64,000 bases of DNA from Streptoalloteichus tenebrarius (lineage in GTDB: Bacteria; Actinomycetota; Actinomycetes; Mycobacteriales; Pseudonocardiaceae): NCBI RefSeq assembly GCF_024171885.1, contig NZ_JAMTCP010000012.1, positions 78,624 through 142,623 on the forward strand, written 5' to 3'. Each line of letters starts with the position of its first letter. Position 1 is the stretch's first letter. The notes beneath the pieces were generated by a model. It had not been told where the DNA came from. It was given only the letters and a program-made list of their open reading frames with translations, and searched no databases. Both the position numbers and the translations under genes were made by a program. Below, one piece after another: positions 51,111 through 59,368 of this stretch.

Positions 51111-51434
51111 GTGCTGGTCTGGCGGGGCTGGGGAATTCTCGTCCTGGTGCTGGGAGCGGTCTGCGGGGGCGGTGGCACCGCGATCGGGGTCGCGCTCGGC
51201 GGGGCCACCGACCACGCGAACCTGGGAACCGCCGTCGGCCTGGCCCTGGCGGGTGTGGCGATCTGGTTCCTCGGCAAGCACCTCAACCGCCCGGTTCCCG
51301 GCTACCACCCCCAGACCGGTCAGCCGGTGACATACCGCAACCAGCACCAGTTCTTCTTCGTGCCGATGCAGTTCTTCGGCCCGGTGGCCGGGGCCGCCGC
51401 GGTGGCCGCCGCCGTCATCGCCCTCACCTCCTGA
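51111..51434 (+). CDS. Small membrane protein with two transmembrane helices
   Basis: 107 residues from the GTG at 51111, which has GGAGGTGAC six bases upstream. A frame reading back to 50958 exists, but the RBS and the pattern of the protein favour this start. Two helices (about 6-45 as a long Gly-rich hydrophobic block including VGLALAGVAIWFLGKH, and about 83-106) flank a conserved loop RPVPGYHPQTGQPVTYRNQ and HQFFFVPMQFFGP. I recall this as a conserved small protein of Pseudonocardiaceae; function unknown. Confidence 0.75.
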   Translation: MLVWRGWGILVLVLGAVCGGGGTAIGVALGGATDHANLGTAVGLALAGVAIWFLGKHLNRPVPGYHPQTGQPVTYRNQHQFFFVPMQFFGPVAGAAAVAAAVIALTS

Positions 51435-51470
51435 GGCCCGCGCCGAGGCCACACGTCGACACACCGACAC

Positions 51471-51511
51471 GCCGAAGGCCGCTCCCACCGACGCGGGGAG
51501 CGGCCTTCGGC
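51471..51511 (+). terminator. Terminator after the small membrane-protein gene
   Basis: GCCGAAGGCCGCTCCC (51471-51486) pairs perfectly with GGGAGCGGCCTTCGGC (51496-51511); a 16-bp stem with a 9-base loop. Confidence 0.85.
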
Positions 51512-51642
51512 GTTCCGCCGTCGAGCCCGGTCCAACCCGGCCCTCCCACTCAGGCCCGGTGGTTCAGGTCAGCCCGGCCCAACCTCCACAGGCCCATCCA
51601 CCCATCCACGCCGACCGAGCTGGGCGCAGCCCGCCAGCCAGC

Positions 51643-51678
51643 CGGCTCAGACGGCTCAGACGGCTCAGACGGCTCAGT
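51643..51678. repeat. 9-bp tandem repeat
   Basis: Four head-to-tail copies of CGGCTCAGA (last one CGGCTCAGT) just downstream of the NAD(P)-binding protein gene. Confidence 0.8.
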
Positions 51679-51705
51679 CGGATCAGCCAGGTCGACCCAG
51701 TCGAC

Positions 51706-52338
51706 TCAGTAGGCGACGGTGAACCGCTGACGCGTGTGTGCCGGCTTCTCGACCTCGTCGAGCAGGGCGACCGCGTAGTCCTCCACGGAGATCCGCGACG
51801 CGCCGCTGTCGTCCACCAGGAGCTGGTCGCCGCCGAGCCGGAACCGCCCGGTCCGCTCCCCCGGCGCGATCTCCGCGGCCGGGGACAGGTACGTCCAGTC
51901 GACGTCGTCGCCCTCGGCCCGCAGCGCCGCGAGGGCGTCCGCCTGCGCCCGCGCCTCCGGCAGGTAGGCAGCCGGGAAGTCCGGCGTGTCGACCAGGAGC
52001 GCGCCCGGCGCGACCTCCAGGCTGCCCGCGCCGCCCACCACGACCAGCCGGGCGCCCGCGGTCCGCGCGGCGTCGAGGAGCCGGCGGGCGGCGTCGGCCA
52101 GCGTGGCCCCGGGGGACGCCTTCGACGAGATCGCGCTGATCAGCACGTCCGCCCCGGCCACGACGTCGGCGAGGAACGGGGCGTCGAACAGGCTGCCGGT
52201 CCGCACCGTCAGGCCAGGCCGCCCCGCCGGGCCGCTGGCGTTCCGCGCGACCGCCGTCACCTCGTGCCCCCGGCGGAGCGCCTCGTCGAGCACCCGACGA
52301 CCAATCATCCCGGTGGCGCCAACCAGTACGAGCTTCAT
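51706..52338 (-). CDS. NAD(P)H-binding atypical SDR (NmrA/YwnB-like)
   Basis: 210 residues with the N-terminal Rossmann motif VGATGMIGRRVL. Later features: AISSKASPGATL, VVVGGAGSLEV, VDWTYLSPAAEIAPGER and ISVEDYAVALLDEVEKP, as in YwnB/NmrA-like flavin or quinone reductases and redox sensors. ATG with GGAG seven bases upstream. Divergent from an HxlR regulator, with a shared 79-bp promoter; genes of this kind next to HxlR/YodB-type regulators are usually induced by quinones or other electrophiles. Confidence 0.88.
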   Translation of the reverse strand: MKLVLVGATGMIGRRVLDEALRRGHEVTAVARNASGPAGRPGLTVRTGSLFDAPFLADVVAGADVLISAISSKASPGATLADAARRLLDAARTAGARLVVVGGAGSLEVAPGALLVDTPDFPAAYLPEARAQADALAALRAEGDDVDWTYLSPAAEIAPGERTGRFRLGGDQLLVDDSGASRISVEDYAVALLDEVEKPAHTRQRFTVAY

Positions 52339-52372
52339 GTCCCACTCCTGTCGTTCTCGCAGGTCAGACCAC

Positions 52373-52415
52373 GGTATCTACTGGTTATCGAGTACTTCAA
52401 CGTGCTATAGATACC
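52373..52415. promoter_or_regulatory. Inverted repeat in the SDR/HxlR divergent promoter
   Basis: GGTATCTA (52373-52380) and TAGATACC (52408-52415) form a perfect 8-bp inverted repeat spaced by 27 bases. The right arm ends two bases before the HxlR GTG start. The surrounding sequence is AT-richer, as promoters here are. A likely HxlR site. Confidence 0.55.
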
Positions 52416-52417
52416 CT

Positions 52418-52825
52418 GTGGTTACCGAAGAGCCGGCACCGGTGCCGGACCCCAACCTGTACGACCCGGACTGCCCGACCCGGCTGGTGCTGGACCGGAT
52501 CGGCGACCGGTGGACGGTGCTCGTCGTGCTGCTGCTCTCCCAGAAGAGCCCCATGCGGTTCACCGAGCTGCGGCGACACGTGGGCGGGATCGCGCCGAAG
52601 GTCCTGACCCAGACGCTGCGCGCCCTGGAACGGGACGGCCTGCTCAGGCGCACGGTGTACGCGGAGGTCCCACCCCGCGTCGAGTACGAGCTGACCGAGC
52701 TGGGCAGGTCCCTCCGCGCCCCCATCACCGCGATCGGCCGGTGGGCCGAACGTCACGTCGGGGAGGTGCTCGACGCCCGCGCCAGCTACGACGACGACCA
52801 GCGCGCGGACCAGGTCGACGCCTGA
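52418..52825 (+). CDS. HxlR-family transcriptional regulator
   Basis: 135 residues with the winged-helix HxlR signature: CPTRLVLDRIGDRWTVLVVLLL, MRFTELRRHVGGIAPKVLTQTLRALERDGLL and RVEYELTELGRSL. The conserved Cys at about residue 16 (DPDCPTRL) is the redox/electrophile-sensing Cys in YodB/HypR-type members. Probably represses itself and the divergent SDR gene through the inverted repeat in front of it. Confidence 0.9.
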   Translation: MVTEEPAPVPDPNLYDPDCPTRLVLDRIGDRWTVLVVLLLSQKSPMRFTELRRHVGGIAPKVLTQTLRALERDGLLRRTVYAEVPPRVEYELTELGRSLRAPITAIGRWAERHVGEVLDARASYDDDQRADQVDA

Positions 52826-53015
52826 ACCGCCCCCCGGTTCGCACCCGTCCGGCGGACCGCCTACACTTTCCGGGTTGCCTCGGCGAGGGTGGGCCTCGCG
52901 CCTGGCGTGATCGACGCGGCGGCGCTGATGCCGCGCGCTGTCCTCACCCCACCGCGCCCCCGCCGCCGCAGGCCGAAGACCCCACACCCGCCCGACGTCA
53001 TCGAGGAGCACCACC

Positions 53016-53633
53016 GTGTCCGAGGTCCGTCTCGCCGCCGAGCCGCGCACCGAGTTTGGCAAGGGCGCCGCCCGTCGCACCCGTCGCGCCGGCAAGATCC
53101 CCGCGGTGCTCTACGGTCACGGCTCTGACCCCAAGCACCTGGCGCTGCCCGCCCTGGAGTTCGCCCGCGTGGTCCGCGAGCACGGCCACAACGCCGTGCT
53201 GACCCTGGACCTGGGCGACGGCAACAGCGAGCTGGCGCTGACCAAGACCGTCACCACGCACCCGATCAAGAACTACATCGAGCACGTCGACCTGCTGCTG
53301 GTGCAGCGGGGCGAGCAGGTCACCGTCGAGGTGCCGGTGGTCGTCACCGGCGAGCCCGCCCCGGGCACCCTGCTGACCCAGGAGCTGACCGAGGTCACCC
53401 TCCAGGCCGAGGCGCTGCACATCCCCGAGCAGGTCGAGCTGTCCGTGGCCGGCGTGGGCGCCGGCACCCAGATCCACGCCCGTGAGCTGTCGCTGCCCCA
53501 GGGCGTCACCCTGGTCACCGACGCCGAGGCCCTGGTCGCGAACGTCGTGCCCGCCCCGACCGCCGCCCAGATGGAGGCCGAGGGTGGCGCCGCCGAGCCC
53601 GCCGAGGCCGCGGAGGCCGCCGCCGAGGCGTGA
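53016..53633 (+). CDS. rplY: 50S ribosomal protein L25/general stress protein Ctc
   Basis: 205 residues, long (TL5/Ctc) form. N-terminal 5S-rRNA-binding L25 domain (1-92) with RTEFGKGAARRTRRAGKIPAVLYGHG and EHVDLLLVQRGEQV. A C-terminal beta-barrel domain (about 93-180) contains PGTLLTQELTEVTLQAEALH, followed by an acidic Ala/Glu tail. GTG start with GAGGAG upstream. Followed by pth, the conserved actinobacterial order. Confidence 0.95.
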   Translation: MSEVRLAAEPRTEFGKGAARRTRRAGKIPAVLYGHGSDPKHLALPALEFARVVREHGHNAVLTLDLGDGNSELALTKTVTTHPIKNYIEHVDLLLVQRGEQVTVEVPVVVTGEPAPGTLLTQELTEVTLQAEALHIPEQVELSVAGVGAGTQIHARELSLPQGVTLVTDAEALVANVVPAPTAAQMEAEGGAAEPAEAAEAAAEA

Positions 53634-53781
53634 GCCCCCTGCCCTCAGACGTCGGGCGTTGACGGGTACTGACGGGCGAAGGGTCGGGCGGGCCGTCGTG
53701 ATCACGGCGATCACCAGGCCCGCCGAGGCCCACGCGGTCGGCCCGGCCACCGTGGCCGGAACCGGCCACCGCAGCACGAAC

Positions 53782-53819
53782 GCGAACGGCGCGTCGCCTC
53801 CGGGCGGCGCGCCGTTCGC
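53782..53819 (+). terminator. Hairpin between rplY and pth
   Basis: GCGAACGGCGCG (53782-53793) pairs with CGCGCCGTTCGC (53808-53819). It may end the rplY transcript or attenuate into pth. Confidence 0.6.
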
Positions 53820-53855
53820 GCACACCGAGCGAGCGACCGGAGCGGGGAGCGACAG

Positions 53856-54431
53856 GTGACGGAGGAGCTGGCGCTGGTGGTCGGCCTGGGCAACCCCGGG
53901 CCGGCGTACGCGGGCAACCGGCACAACGCCGGGTTCATGGTGCTGGACGAGCTGGCCGCGCGGATGGGCGGCCGGTTCAAGGCGCACCGCAGCGGCGCGG
54001 AGGTCGTCGAGGGGCGGCTGGCCGGGCGCAGGGCCGTGCTGGTGAAGCCCCGCTCGTTCATGAACGTCTCCGGCGGGCCCGTGGTCGGGGCCGCCCGGTT
54101 CTACAAGGTCGCGCCGTCCTCGCTGGTCGTCGTGCACGACGAGCTGGACATCGACTTCGGCGCGGTGCGGATCAAGCTCGGCGGCGGCGAGGGCGGGCAC
54201 AACGGCCTGCGCTCGATCTCCAAGTCCCTCGGGGCCAAGGACTACTACCGGGTGCGGTTCGGCATCGGCCGCCCGCCCGGCCGGATGGACCCCGCCGACT
54301 ACGTGCTGCGTGACTTCTCCACGGTCGAGCGCAAGGAACTGCCGTTCGTCATCGACCGCTGCGCGGACGCGGTGGAGTCGTTGCTGACCGACGGCATCGA
54401 GGTCGCGCAGAACAAGTTCCACGCCCTCTGA
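53856..54431 (+). CDS. pth: Peptidyl-tRNA hydrolase
   Basis: Releases tRNA from peptidyl-tRNA that has fallen off ribosomes. 191 residues, usual length. Conserved residues: [20 protein letters not shown] with the catalytic His, [43 protein letters not shown] and the C-terminal [13 protein letters not shown] start with GGGGAG seven bases upstream. Confidence 0.96.
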   Translation: MTEELALVVGLGNPGPAYAGNRHNAGFMVLDELAARMGGRFKAHRSGAEVVEGRLAGRRAVLVKPRSFMNVSGGPVVGAARFYKVAPSSLVVVHDELDIDFGAVRIKLGGGEGGHNGLRSISKSLGAKDYYRVRFGIGRPPGRMDPADYVLRDFSTVERKELPFVIDRCADAVESLLTDGIEVAQNKFHAL

Positions 54432-54441
54432 CCAGGGGATC

Positions 54442-54461
54442 GGGGCGCCCGCCAGCGCCCC
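54442..54461. terminator. Shared terminator between convergent pth and acyl-CoA synthetase genes
   Basis: GGGGCGC (54442-54448) pairs with GCGCCCC (54455-54461), loop CCGCCA, in the 60-bp convergent gap. Confidence 0.55.
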
Positions 54462-54491
54462 GCCTTCGCGCAGCCTTCGCGCGGCTGTCGC

Positions 54492-56324
54492 TCAGGCGTC
54501 GAGGAGCGGGGCGAGCCGGTCCCGGGCCGCGGCGCGGCGCAGCTTGCCGGACGGCGTCTTGGGCAGGCTCGACGGCGGGAGCACCACCACGTTGACGGGG
54601 CGGGCGCCGACCGCGTCCATCACGCGGGCCGTCACCTCGCGCCGCAGCGCGCGTTCCGCCGACGGGTCTCCCGCCAGCCGCGACTCGACCGCGACCGCGA
54701 ACCGTTCCCGCCGGCTGCCGGCGTCCAGCCGCAGCGCGACCGCGTTGCCGGCCCTGACCCCGTCCACGGCGCAGGCCGCCCGCTCGATGTCGGTCGGGTA
54801 GATGTTGCGGCCGCCCATGATGATCACGTCCTTGCGGCGGCCGCACACCACGACCTCGCCCGAGGCGAGGTAGCCCTCGTCGCCGGTGTCCAACCACCCG
54901 TCCGCGTCCTGGGCCGGGACCGGGCCGTCGGTGGTGAGGTAGCCGGGGGTGACGGAGGTCCCGCGCAGCCGCAGCAGCCCGACCTCCCGGTCGCCCAGCT
55001 CGCGGCCGTGCTCGTCGACCACCCGCACCTCCAGACCCGCCAGTGGCGGGCCGAGCAACGGGAAGGCGCGCACCGGCCTGCCCGCGTGCCCGGCGCGGCC
55101 GGCGGCCGTCGTCGCGCCGGTGGCGGTGTGGGCCGTCGCGCCGGTCGCGGTGTGGGCCGTCGCGCCGGTGGCGGTGTGGGCCGTCGCGTCGGTCGCGGTG
55201 TCCGTCACCGCGTCGGCCACGGTGTCGGCCGTCGCGTCTGCCATGGCGTCCGTCCCCGCGCCGGTCACGGGGACCGCGCGTCCTCGCAGCGCCAACGTCT
55301 CGGCGTCGACCACGTCCACGCGCGGCCCGCTCCCCAGCCGGGCGAAGGACACGCCGAGCGTCGCCTCCGCCATGCCGTAGGCGCAGACCATGCTCTCCCG
55401 GCGCAGCCCGAACCGCGCTCCCGCGTCGAGGAACGCGCGCACCGCCTCGGGATCGATCGGCTCGGCCCCGTTCAACGCGAACCGCAGGGTCGAGAGGTCG
55501 TACGCGCCGTCCGGCGCCTTGGCCAGCTTCCGGCCGGCGACGGCGTAGGCGAAGTTCGGGCCGGCGGTCACGGTGCCGCCGTACTCGCTGATCAGCTCCA
55601 TCCACAGCAGCGGGCGGCCGAGGAAGTCGGCGGGGGTGGCCTTGACCAGCTCCAGGCCGAAGACCATCGGCGCGGTCAGGCAGCCGACCATGCCCATGTC
55701 GTGGAACAGCGGCAGCCACGACACCACCACGTCCGCGCCGACGTCCAGCCGGGCGGCGGCGGTCATCGCGTCGAGGTTGGCGGCGAGGTTGTCGTGGGTG
55801 ATGCGCACCGCCTTGGGGTCGGCGGTCGAGCCGCTGGTGAGCTGGAGCAGGGCGGTGTGCCCGCCGTCGACCGGGACCGGCTCGGCCAGCGGGGTCCCGG
55901 CCAGCTCGGTGATCCGCCGGAACGCGACCCGGTGCTGGCGGAGCACGTCGCCGACGGCGTCGAACGGGTCGCCGAGCAGCACCAGCCGCGCGTCGATCAT
56001 CCGCAGGACCCGCAGGGTGTCGGCGGCCCATGTGGCGAGATCGGTGCGGGCCGTGGGCTGGTGCAGCATCGTGACGCTGCCACCGGCCAACCACACGGCC
56101 TGCGCGGCCGGGGCGATCAGGGCCGGGTCCCCGGCGAGCACGGCCACCGCGTCGCCCGGCCGCACCTCGGCCCCGACGAGCGCCCCGGCCATCCGCAGCG
56201 CGTCCCGGTGCACCTCGGCCCAGACGCGCCGCGCGGGACGGGCGGGCGCTCCGGTCGTCATGCCGCGTTCGAGGCCGCGGGCGCTCCGCGCCGTGGCCAC
56301 CAGCTCGTCCACGAACCGGCTCAT
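54492..56324 (-). CDS. Acyl-CoA/acyl-AMP synthetase (FadD/Pks16-like) with repeat insert
   Basis: 610-residue adenylate-forming enzyme, position of Rv1013 (pks16). Motifs: LLQLTSGSTADPKAVRITHDN (ATP loop), LPLFHDMGMVG, AYGMAEATLGVSF, DADGWLDTGDEGYL and the catalytic lysine in SLPKTPSGKLRR near the C-terminus. It activates a fatty or other carboxylic acid. Between the AYGMAEAT block and the PPLAGLEVRVVDEHGRELG block is an extra low-complexity stretch of some 50 residues (Ala/Thr/Asp/His), part of it a 24-bp tandem repeat. The insert is in frame, so the gene is intact. Confidence 0.88.
   Translation of the reverse strand: MSRFVDELVATARSARGLERGMTTGAPARPARRVWAEVHRDALRMAGALVGAEVRPGDAVAVLAGDPALIAPAAQAVWLAGGSVTMLHQPTARTDLATWAADTLRVLRMIDARLVLLGDPFDAVGDVLRQHRVAFRRITELAGTPLAEPVPVDGGHTALLQLTSGSTADPKAVRITHDNLAANLDAMTAAARLDVGADVVVSWLPLFHDMGMVGCLTAPMVFGLELVKATPADFLGRPLLWMELISEYGGTVTAGPNFAYAVAGRKLAKAPDGAYDLSTLRFALNGAEPIDPEAVRAFLDAGARFGLRRESMVCAYGMAEATLGVSFARLGSGPRVDVVDAETLALRGRAVPVTGAGTDAMADATADTVADAVTDTATDATAHTATGATAHTATGATAHTATGATTAAGRAGHAGRPVRAFPLLGPPLAGLEVRVVDEHGRELGDREVGLLRLRGTSVTPGYLTTDGPVPAQDADGWLDTGDEGYLASGEVVVCGRRKDVIIMGGRNIYPTDIERAACAVDGVRAGNAVALRLDAGSRRERFAVAVESRLAGDPSAERALRREVTARVMDAVGARPVNVVVLPPSSLPKTPSGKLRRAAARDRLAPLLDA
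55111..55206. repeat. 24-bp tandem repeat inside the acyl-CoA synthetase gene
   Basis: Four units of 24 bp starting at 55111, 55135, 55159 and 55183, each beginning GTCGCGCCGGT (GTCGCGTCGGT in the last) and containing GCGGTGTGGGCC. On the coding strand each unit encodes an AHTATGAT-like octapeptide. Confidence 0.85.
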
Positions 56325-56528
56325 GCTGCGGAGGGTACGACCGGAGATCGACTCTCGGCCCCCCTCGACCCGACAACAACCCGTCCGGGGTGTTGTCCGG
56401 AGAGAACGAGTGATCGTGACGACGACGGGTCCAGGACCGGCGGCACGGAATCTGACCGAAGGTGTCAATACCGTCACCCTTCGCACGCGTCGTCGGTAGC
56501 GTTCGGACGAGAGTCGAGGTGGGCGCCA

Positions 56529-56555
56529 GTGCTCGACCGCCCGACGGTCGAGCAC
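56529..56555 (+). promoter_or_regulatory. 11-bp hairpin in the leader of the membrane-protein gene
   Basis: GTGCTCGACCG (56529-56539) pairs perfectly with CGGTCGAGCAC (56545-56555), loop CCCGA, 26 bases upstream of the GTG at 56582. It may be an operator or a 5' leader stem. Confidence 0.5.
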
Positions 56556-56581
56556 GGCCACGAGCACCCGTGGGAGTGGCG

Positions 56582-57466
56582 GTGACCGACGAGCAGGGCC
56601 GGCGGGAGGACCGCCCGGGCGCGCACCATCTCCGCGTCGAGGGCCGGATCGGCGGCCACAGCGTGCAGGCCGGCCGGATCGACGGCGGCGTGCACATCCA
56701 CCCGACGGCCCCGGCAACGCGACGACGAGCCGTGTTCCTGTGGCTCGCGCCGGCGCTGACGCTCGTGGTGGCCGTCGCCGCGTTCGTCTTCTGGCTCTAC
56801 GGCCCCAGGACCACGGCGGCTCCCGGGCCGGGCGGGGACGGGAACCGGGCGGGCGACCCGCCGCACCACGACGTGCCGTTGACGGCCAAGGTGAGCACGG
56901 TTCACGGGTGCCCGGGCGGCAACTGGGTCGTCCCCCAGGGGGTCGACCTCGCCGCGCTGCCGCCCGCGGACGCCCTCAACGACGAGTGGGCGCGCAGGCA
57001 GGGTGCGGTGGCGGCCTCCCAAGCGGTCTACAGCATCACGATCCAGGGGAAGTCGCCCAGCGTCGCCGTCGTGCTCCAGCAGATGCGGGTGAAGGTGCTC
57101 GACAGGGAGCCCGCGCCCAGCACCGGGGTCCTCGTCAGGACCTGCACGGGAGCCGGCGACAAGTTCCCCCGGCACTTCCGCGTCGACCTGGACCAGAAGA
57201 CCCCGAGGGCGACGCCCCTGGCCGGTGACGGGCCGGAACCGGGCGACGGGCAGGGCGAACCGGCGGTGGGGTTCCCCTACCAGGTCTCGGCCACCGACAC
57301 CGAGGTCTTCTGGCTGTTCGCCGTCACCCGGGCGCACACGGTCCGGTGGCGGGTCGAGCTGGACTGGACGGCCATGGGCAGGACGGGCACGTACACCATC
57401 GACCACGACGGCGACCCGTTGCGGACCGCGGCGGGCGACGCGCTGCCGGGGCACGACCACACCTGA
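56582..57466 (+). CDS. Single-pass membrane protein, unknown function
   Basis: 294 residues from GTG 56582, with GGGAG just upstream. The cytoplasmic N-terminus contains VEGRIGGHSVQAGRIDGGVHIH, a short beta motif I have seen at the start of several actinobacterial regulatory and conflict-system proteins. One membrane helix follows (about 46-68), then an extracellular domain of about 220 residues with two Cys (HGCPGGNWVVPQ, VRTCTGAGDKF) that could form a disulfide, and strands such as VFWLFAVTRAHTVRWRVEL. No catalytic motif. Divergent from the acyl-CoA synthetase, convergent with the ABC-F gene. Confidence 0.75.
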   Translation: MTDEQGRREDRPGAHHLRVEGRIGGHSVQAGRIDGGVHIHPTAPATRRRAVFLWLAPALTLVVAVAAFVFWLYGPRTTAAPGPGGDGNRAGDPPHHDVPLTAKVSTVHGCPGGNWVVPQGVDLAALPPADALNDEWARRQGAVAASQAVYSITIQGKSPSVAVVLQQMRVKVLDREPAPSTGVLVRTCTGAGDKFPRHFRVDLDQKTPRATPLAGDGPEPGDGQGEPAVGFPYQVSATDTEVFWLFAVTRAHTVRWRVELDWTAMGRTGTYTIDHDGDPLRTAAGDALPGHDHT

Positions 57467-57493
57467 CAGCGCGACCCGCCCTGGCGGCCCGCC

Positions 57494-59290
57494 TCAGGAG
57501 ACCTGCTCGGCCAGCTCCATCCAGCGCTGCTCGACCTCGTCCTTCTCGGCGAGCACGGCCCGCAGCTCGGCGTCCAGCGCCAGCAGCCGGTCCGGCTCGG
57601 TGGCGGCGGCCGCGAGCGCGGCGTGCAGCTCGGCCTCCCGCGCGGCGAGGCGGTCGAGCTGCCGCTCCAACTTGGCCAGTTCCTTCCGCGCGGCGCGCAG
57701 GTCGGCGCCGGACGGGCCGCTCCTGGCGACCGGCTCGGCGGGGCGTGACGGCTCCTCGGCCACCCTCGCCACCGGGCTGGTCGCGCCCTCCCTGCGCCGC
57801 AGGTACTCCTCGATGCCGCCGGGCAGGTGGGTGATGCGGCCGTCGCCGAACAACGCCACCACCGTGTCGCAGACCCGCTCCACCAGGTACCGGTCGTGGG
57901 AGACCACCACGAGCGTGCCCGGCCACGAGTCGAGCAGGTCCTCGAGCTGCTGGAGGGTGTCGATGTCCAGGTCGTTGGTGGGCTCGTCGAGCAGCAGGAC
58001 GTTCGGCTCCGCCATGAGCAGCCGGGCGAGCTGGAGCCGCCGCCGCTCACCGCCGGACAGGTCGCCGACCGGGGTCCACTGGCGGCCCTGGGGGAAGCCG
58101 AACCGCTCGGCGAGCTGCGAGGCGGTCAGCTCGTGCTTGCCGAGCCACACGCGCCGCGCGACCTCCTCGATCGCCTCCAGGACACGCAGCTCGGCCGGCA
58201 GGTCGTGCAGCTCCTGGGTGAGGTGGGCCAGCCGCACGGTCTGGCCCTCGACGCGGCGGCCGGCCTCGGGCTCGCTGTCGCCGGCCAGCAGGCGCAGCAA
58301 CGTGGTCTTGCCCGAGCCGTTCACGCCGACCAGGCCGATCCGGTCGCCGGGGCCGATCCGCCAGGTGACGCCGTCCAGCAGGACCCGGCCGTCGTCGCCG
58401 GGGATGGACAGCGAGACGTCCTCCAGCTCCAGCACGGTGCGGCCGAGCCGGCGCTTGGCGAAGGCCAGCAGCTCCACGCTGTCCCTGGGCGGCGGCACGT
58501 CCGAGATCAACGCCTCGGCGGCCTCGATGCGGAACCGGGGCTTGGAGGTGCGGGCGGGAGCCCCGCGCCGCAACCAGGCCAACTCCTTGCGGGCGAGGTT
58601 GCGCCGCTTCTCCTCCAGCGTCTCGGCGAGCCGGGCCCGCTCCGCCCGCGCGAACACCCAGTCCGCGTAGCCGCCCTCGTACTGCTCGACGCGCCCGCCG
58701 ACGACCTCCCAGGTCCTGGTGCAGACCGTGTCGAGGAACCAGCGGTCGTGGGTGACCACGACCAGCGCGCAGCGCCGGGCGAGGAGGTGGTCGGCCAGCC
58801 AGCGCACGCCCTCGACGTCCAGGTGGTTGGTGGGCTCGTCCAGCACCACCAGGTCCAGGTCGCGGACCAGGGCGGCGGCCAGCGCGACGCGGCGGCGCTC
58901 GCCGCCGGACAGCGGCCCGACCCTGGTGTCCAGCCCGAGCGCGGAGATGCCCAGGCCGTCCAGCACCGACCGCACCCGGGGGTCGGCCGCCCACTCGTGG
59001 TCGGCGGCGTGGCCGAGCGGGTCGATCACGCACTCGCGGATCGTGGCCTCCGGCGGCAGCTCGGCGCGCTGGGTGACCACCGCCATCCGCAGGTCGCGGG
59101 CGCGGCTGACCCGGCCCTCGTCGGGCGGCTCGACGCCGGCCAGCACCTCCAGCAGGGTGGTCTTGCCCCCGCCGTTGAGACCCACGACGCCGATCCGGTC
59201 GCCGGTGTTGACGCCGAGCGAGACGGCGTCGAGCAACGCGCGGACGCCGAAGCTCTTGCTGACCGACTCCAGGTTGACCAGGTTGGCCAC
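57494..59290 (-). CDS. ABC-F family ATPase (Uup/EttA-like)
   Basis: 598 residues, two ATPase domains in one chain and no membrane part. Domain 1 has GLNGGGKTT and LSGGERRRVALAAAL; domain 2 has GVNGSGKTT and LSGGERRRLQLARLL; both have DEPTN-LD Walker B motifs (DEPTNHLD, DEPTNDLD). A linker of about 80 residues lies between. A C-terminal coiled coil (about 515-598, ELAKLERQLDRLAAREAELH) is as in Uup. ABC-F proteins act on the ribosome or, for Uup, on DNA-related processes, not in transport. Placed just downstream of ispE on the same strand. Confidence 0.92.
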   Translation of the reverse strand: MANLVNLESVSKSFGVRALLDAVSLGVNTGDRIGVVGLNGGGKTTLLEVLAGVEPPDEGRVSRARDLRMAVVTQRAELPPEATIRECVIDPLGHAADHEWAADPRVRSVLDGLGISALGLDTRVGPLSGGERRRVALAAALVRDLDLVVLDEPTNHLDVEGVRWLADHLLARRCALVVVTHDRWFLDTVCTRTWEVVGGRVEQYEGGYADWVFARAERARLAETLEEKRRNLARKELAWLRRGAPARTSKPRFRIEAAEALISDVPPPRDSVELLAFAKRRLGRTVLELEDVSLSIPGDDGRVLLDGVTWRIGPGDRIGLVGVNGSGKTTLLRLLAGDSEPEAGRRVEGQTVRLAHLTQELHDLPAELRVLEAIEEVARRVWLGKHELTASQLAERFGFPQGRQWTPVGDLSGGERRRLQLARLLMAEPNVLLLDEPTNDLDIDTLQQLEDLLDSWPGTLVVVSHDRYLVERVCDTVVALFGDGRITHLPGGIEEYLRRREGATSPVARVAEEPSRPAEPVARSGPSGADLRAARKELAKLERQLDRLAAREAELHAALAAAATEPDRLLALDAELRAVLAEKDEVEQRWMELAEQVS

Positions 59291-59368
59291 GAAACTCTTT
59301 TCCTCCTGCGCTCGCGCGCGCTGACGCTCGTCGGCCCGGTCCCCGCCGGCGTGGCGGGGCGCTCCGGG

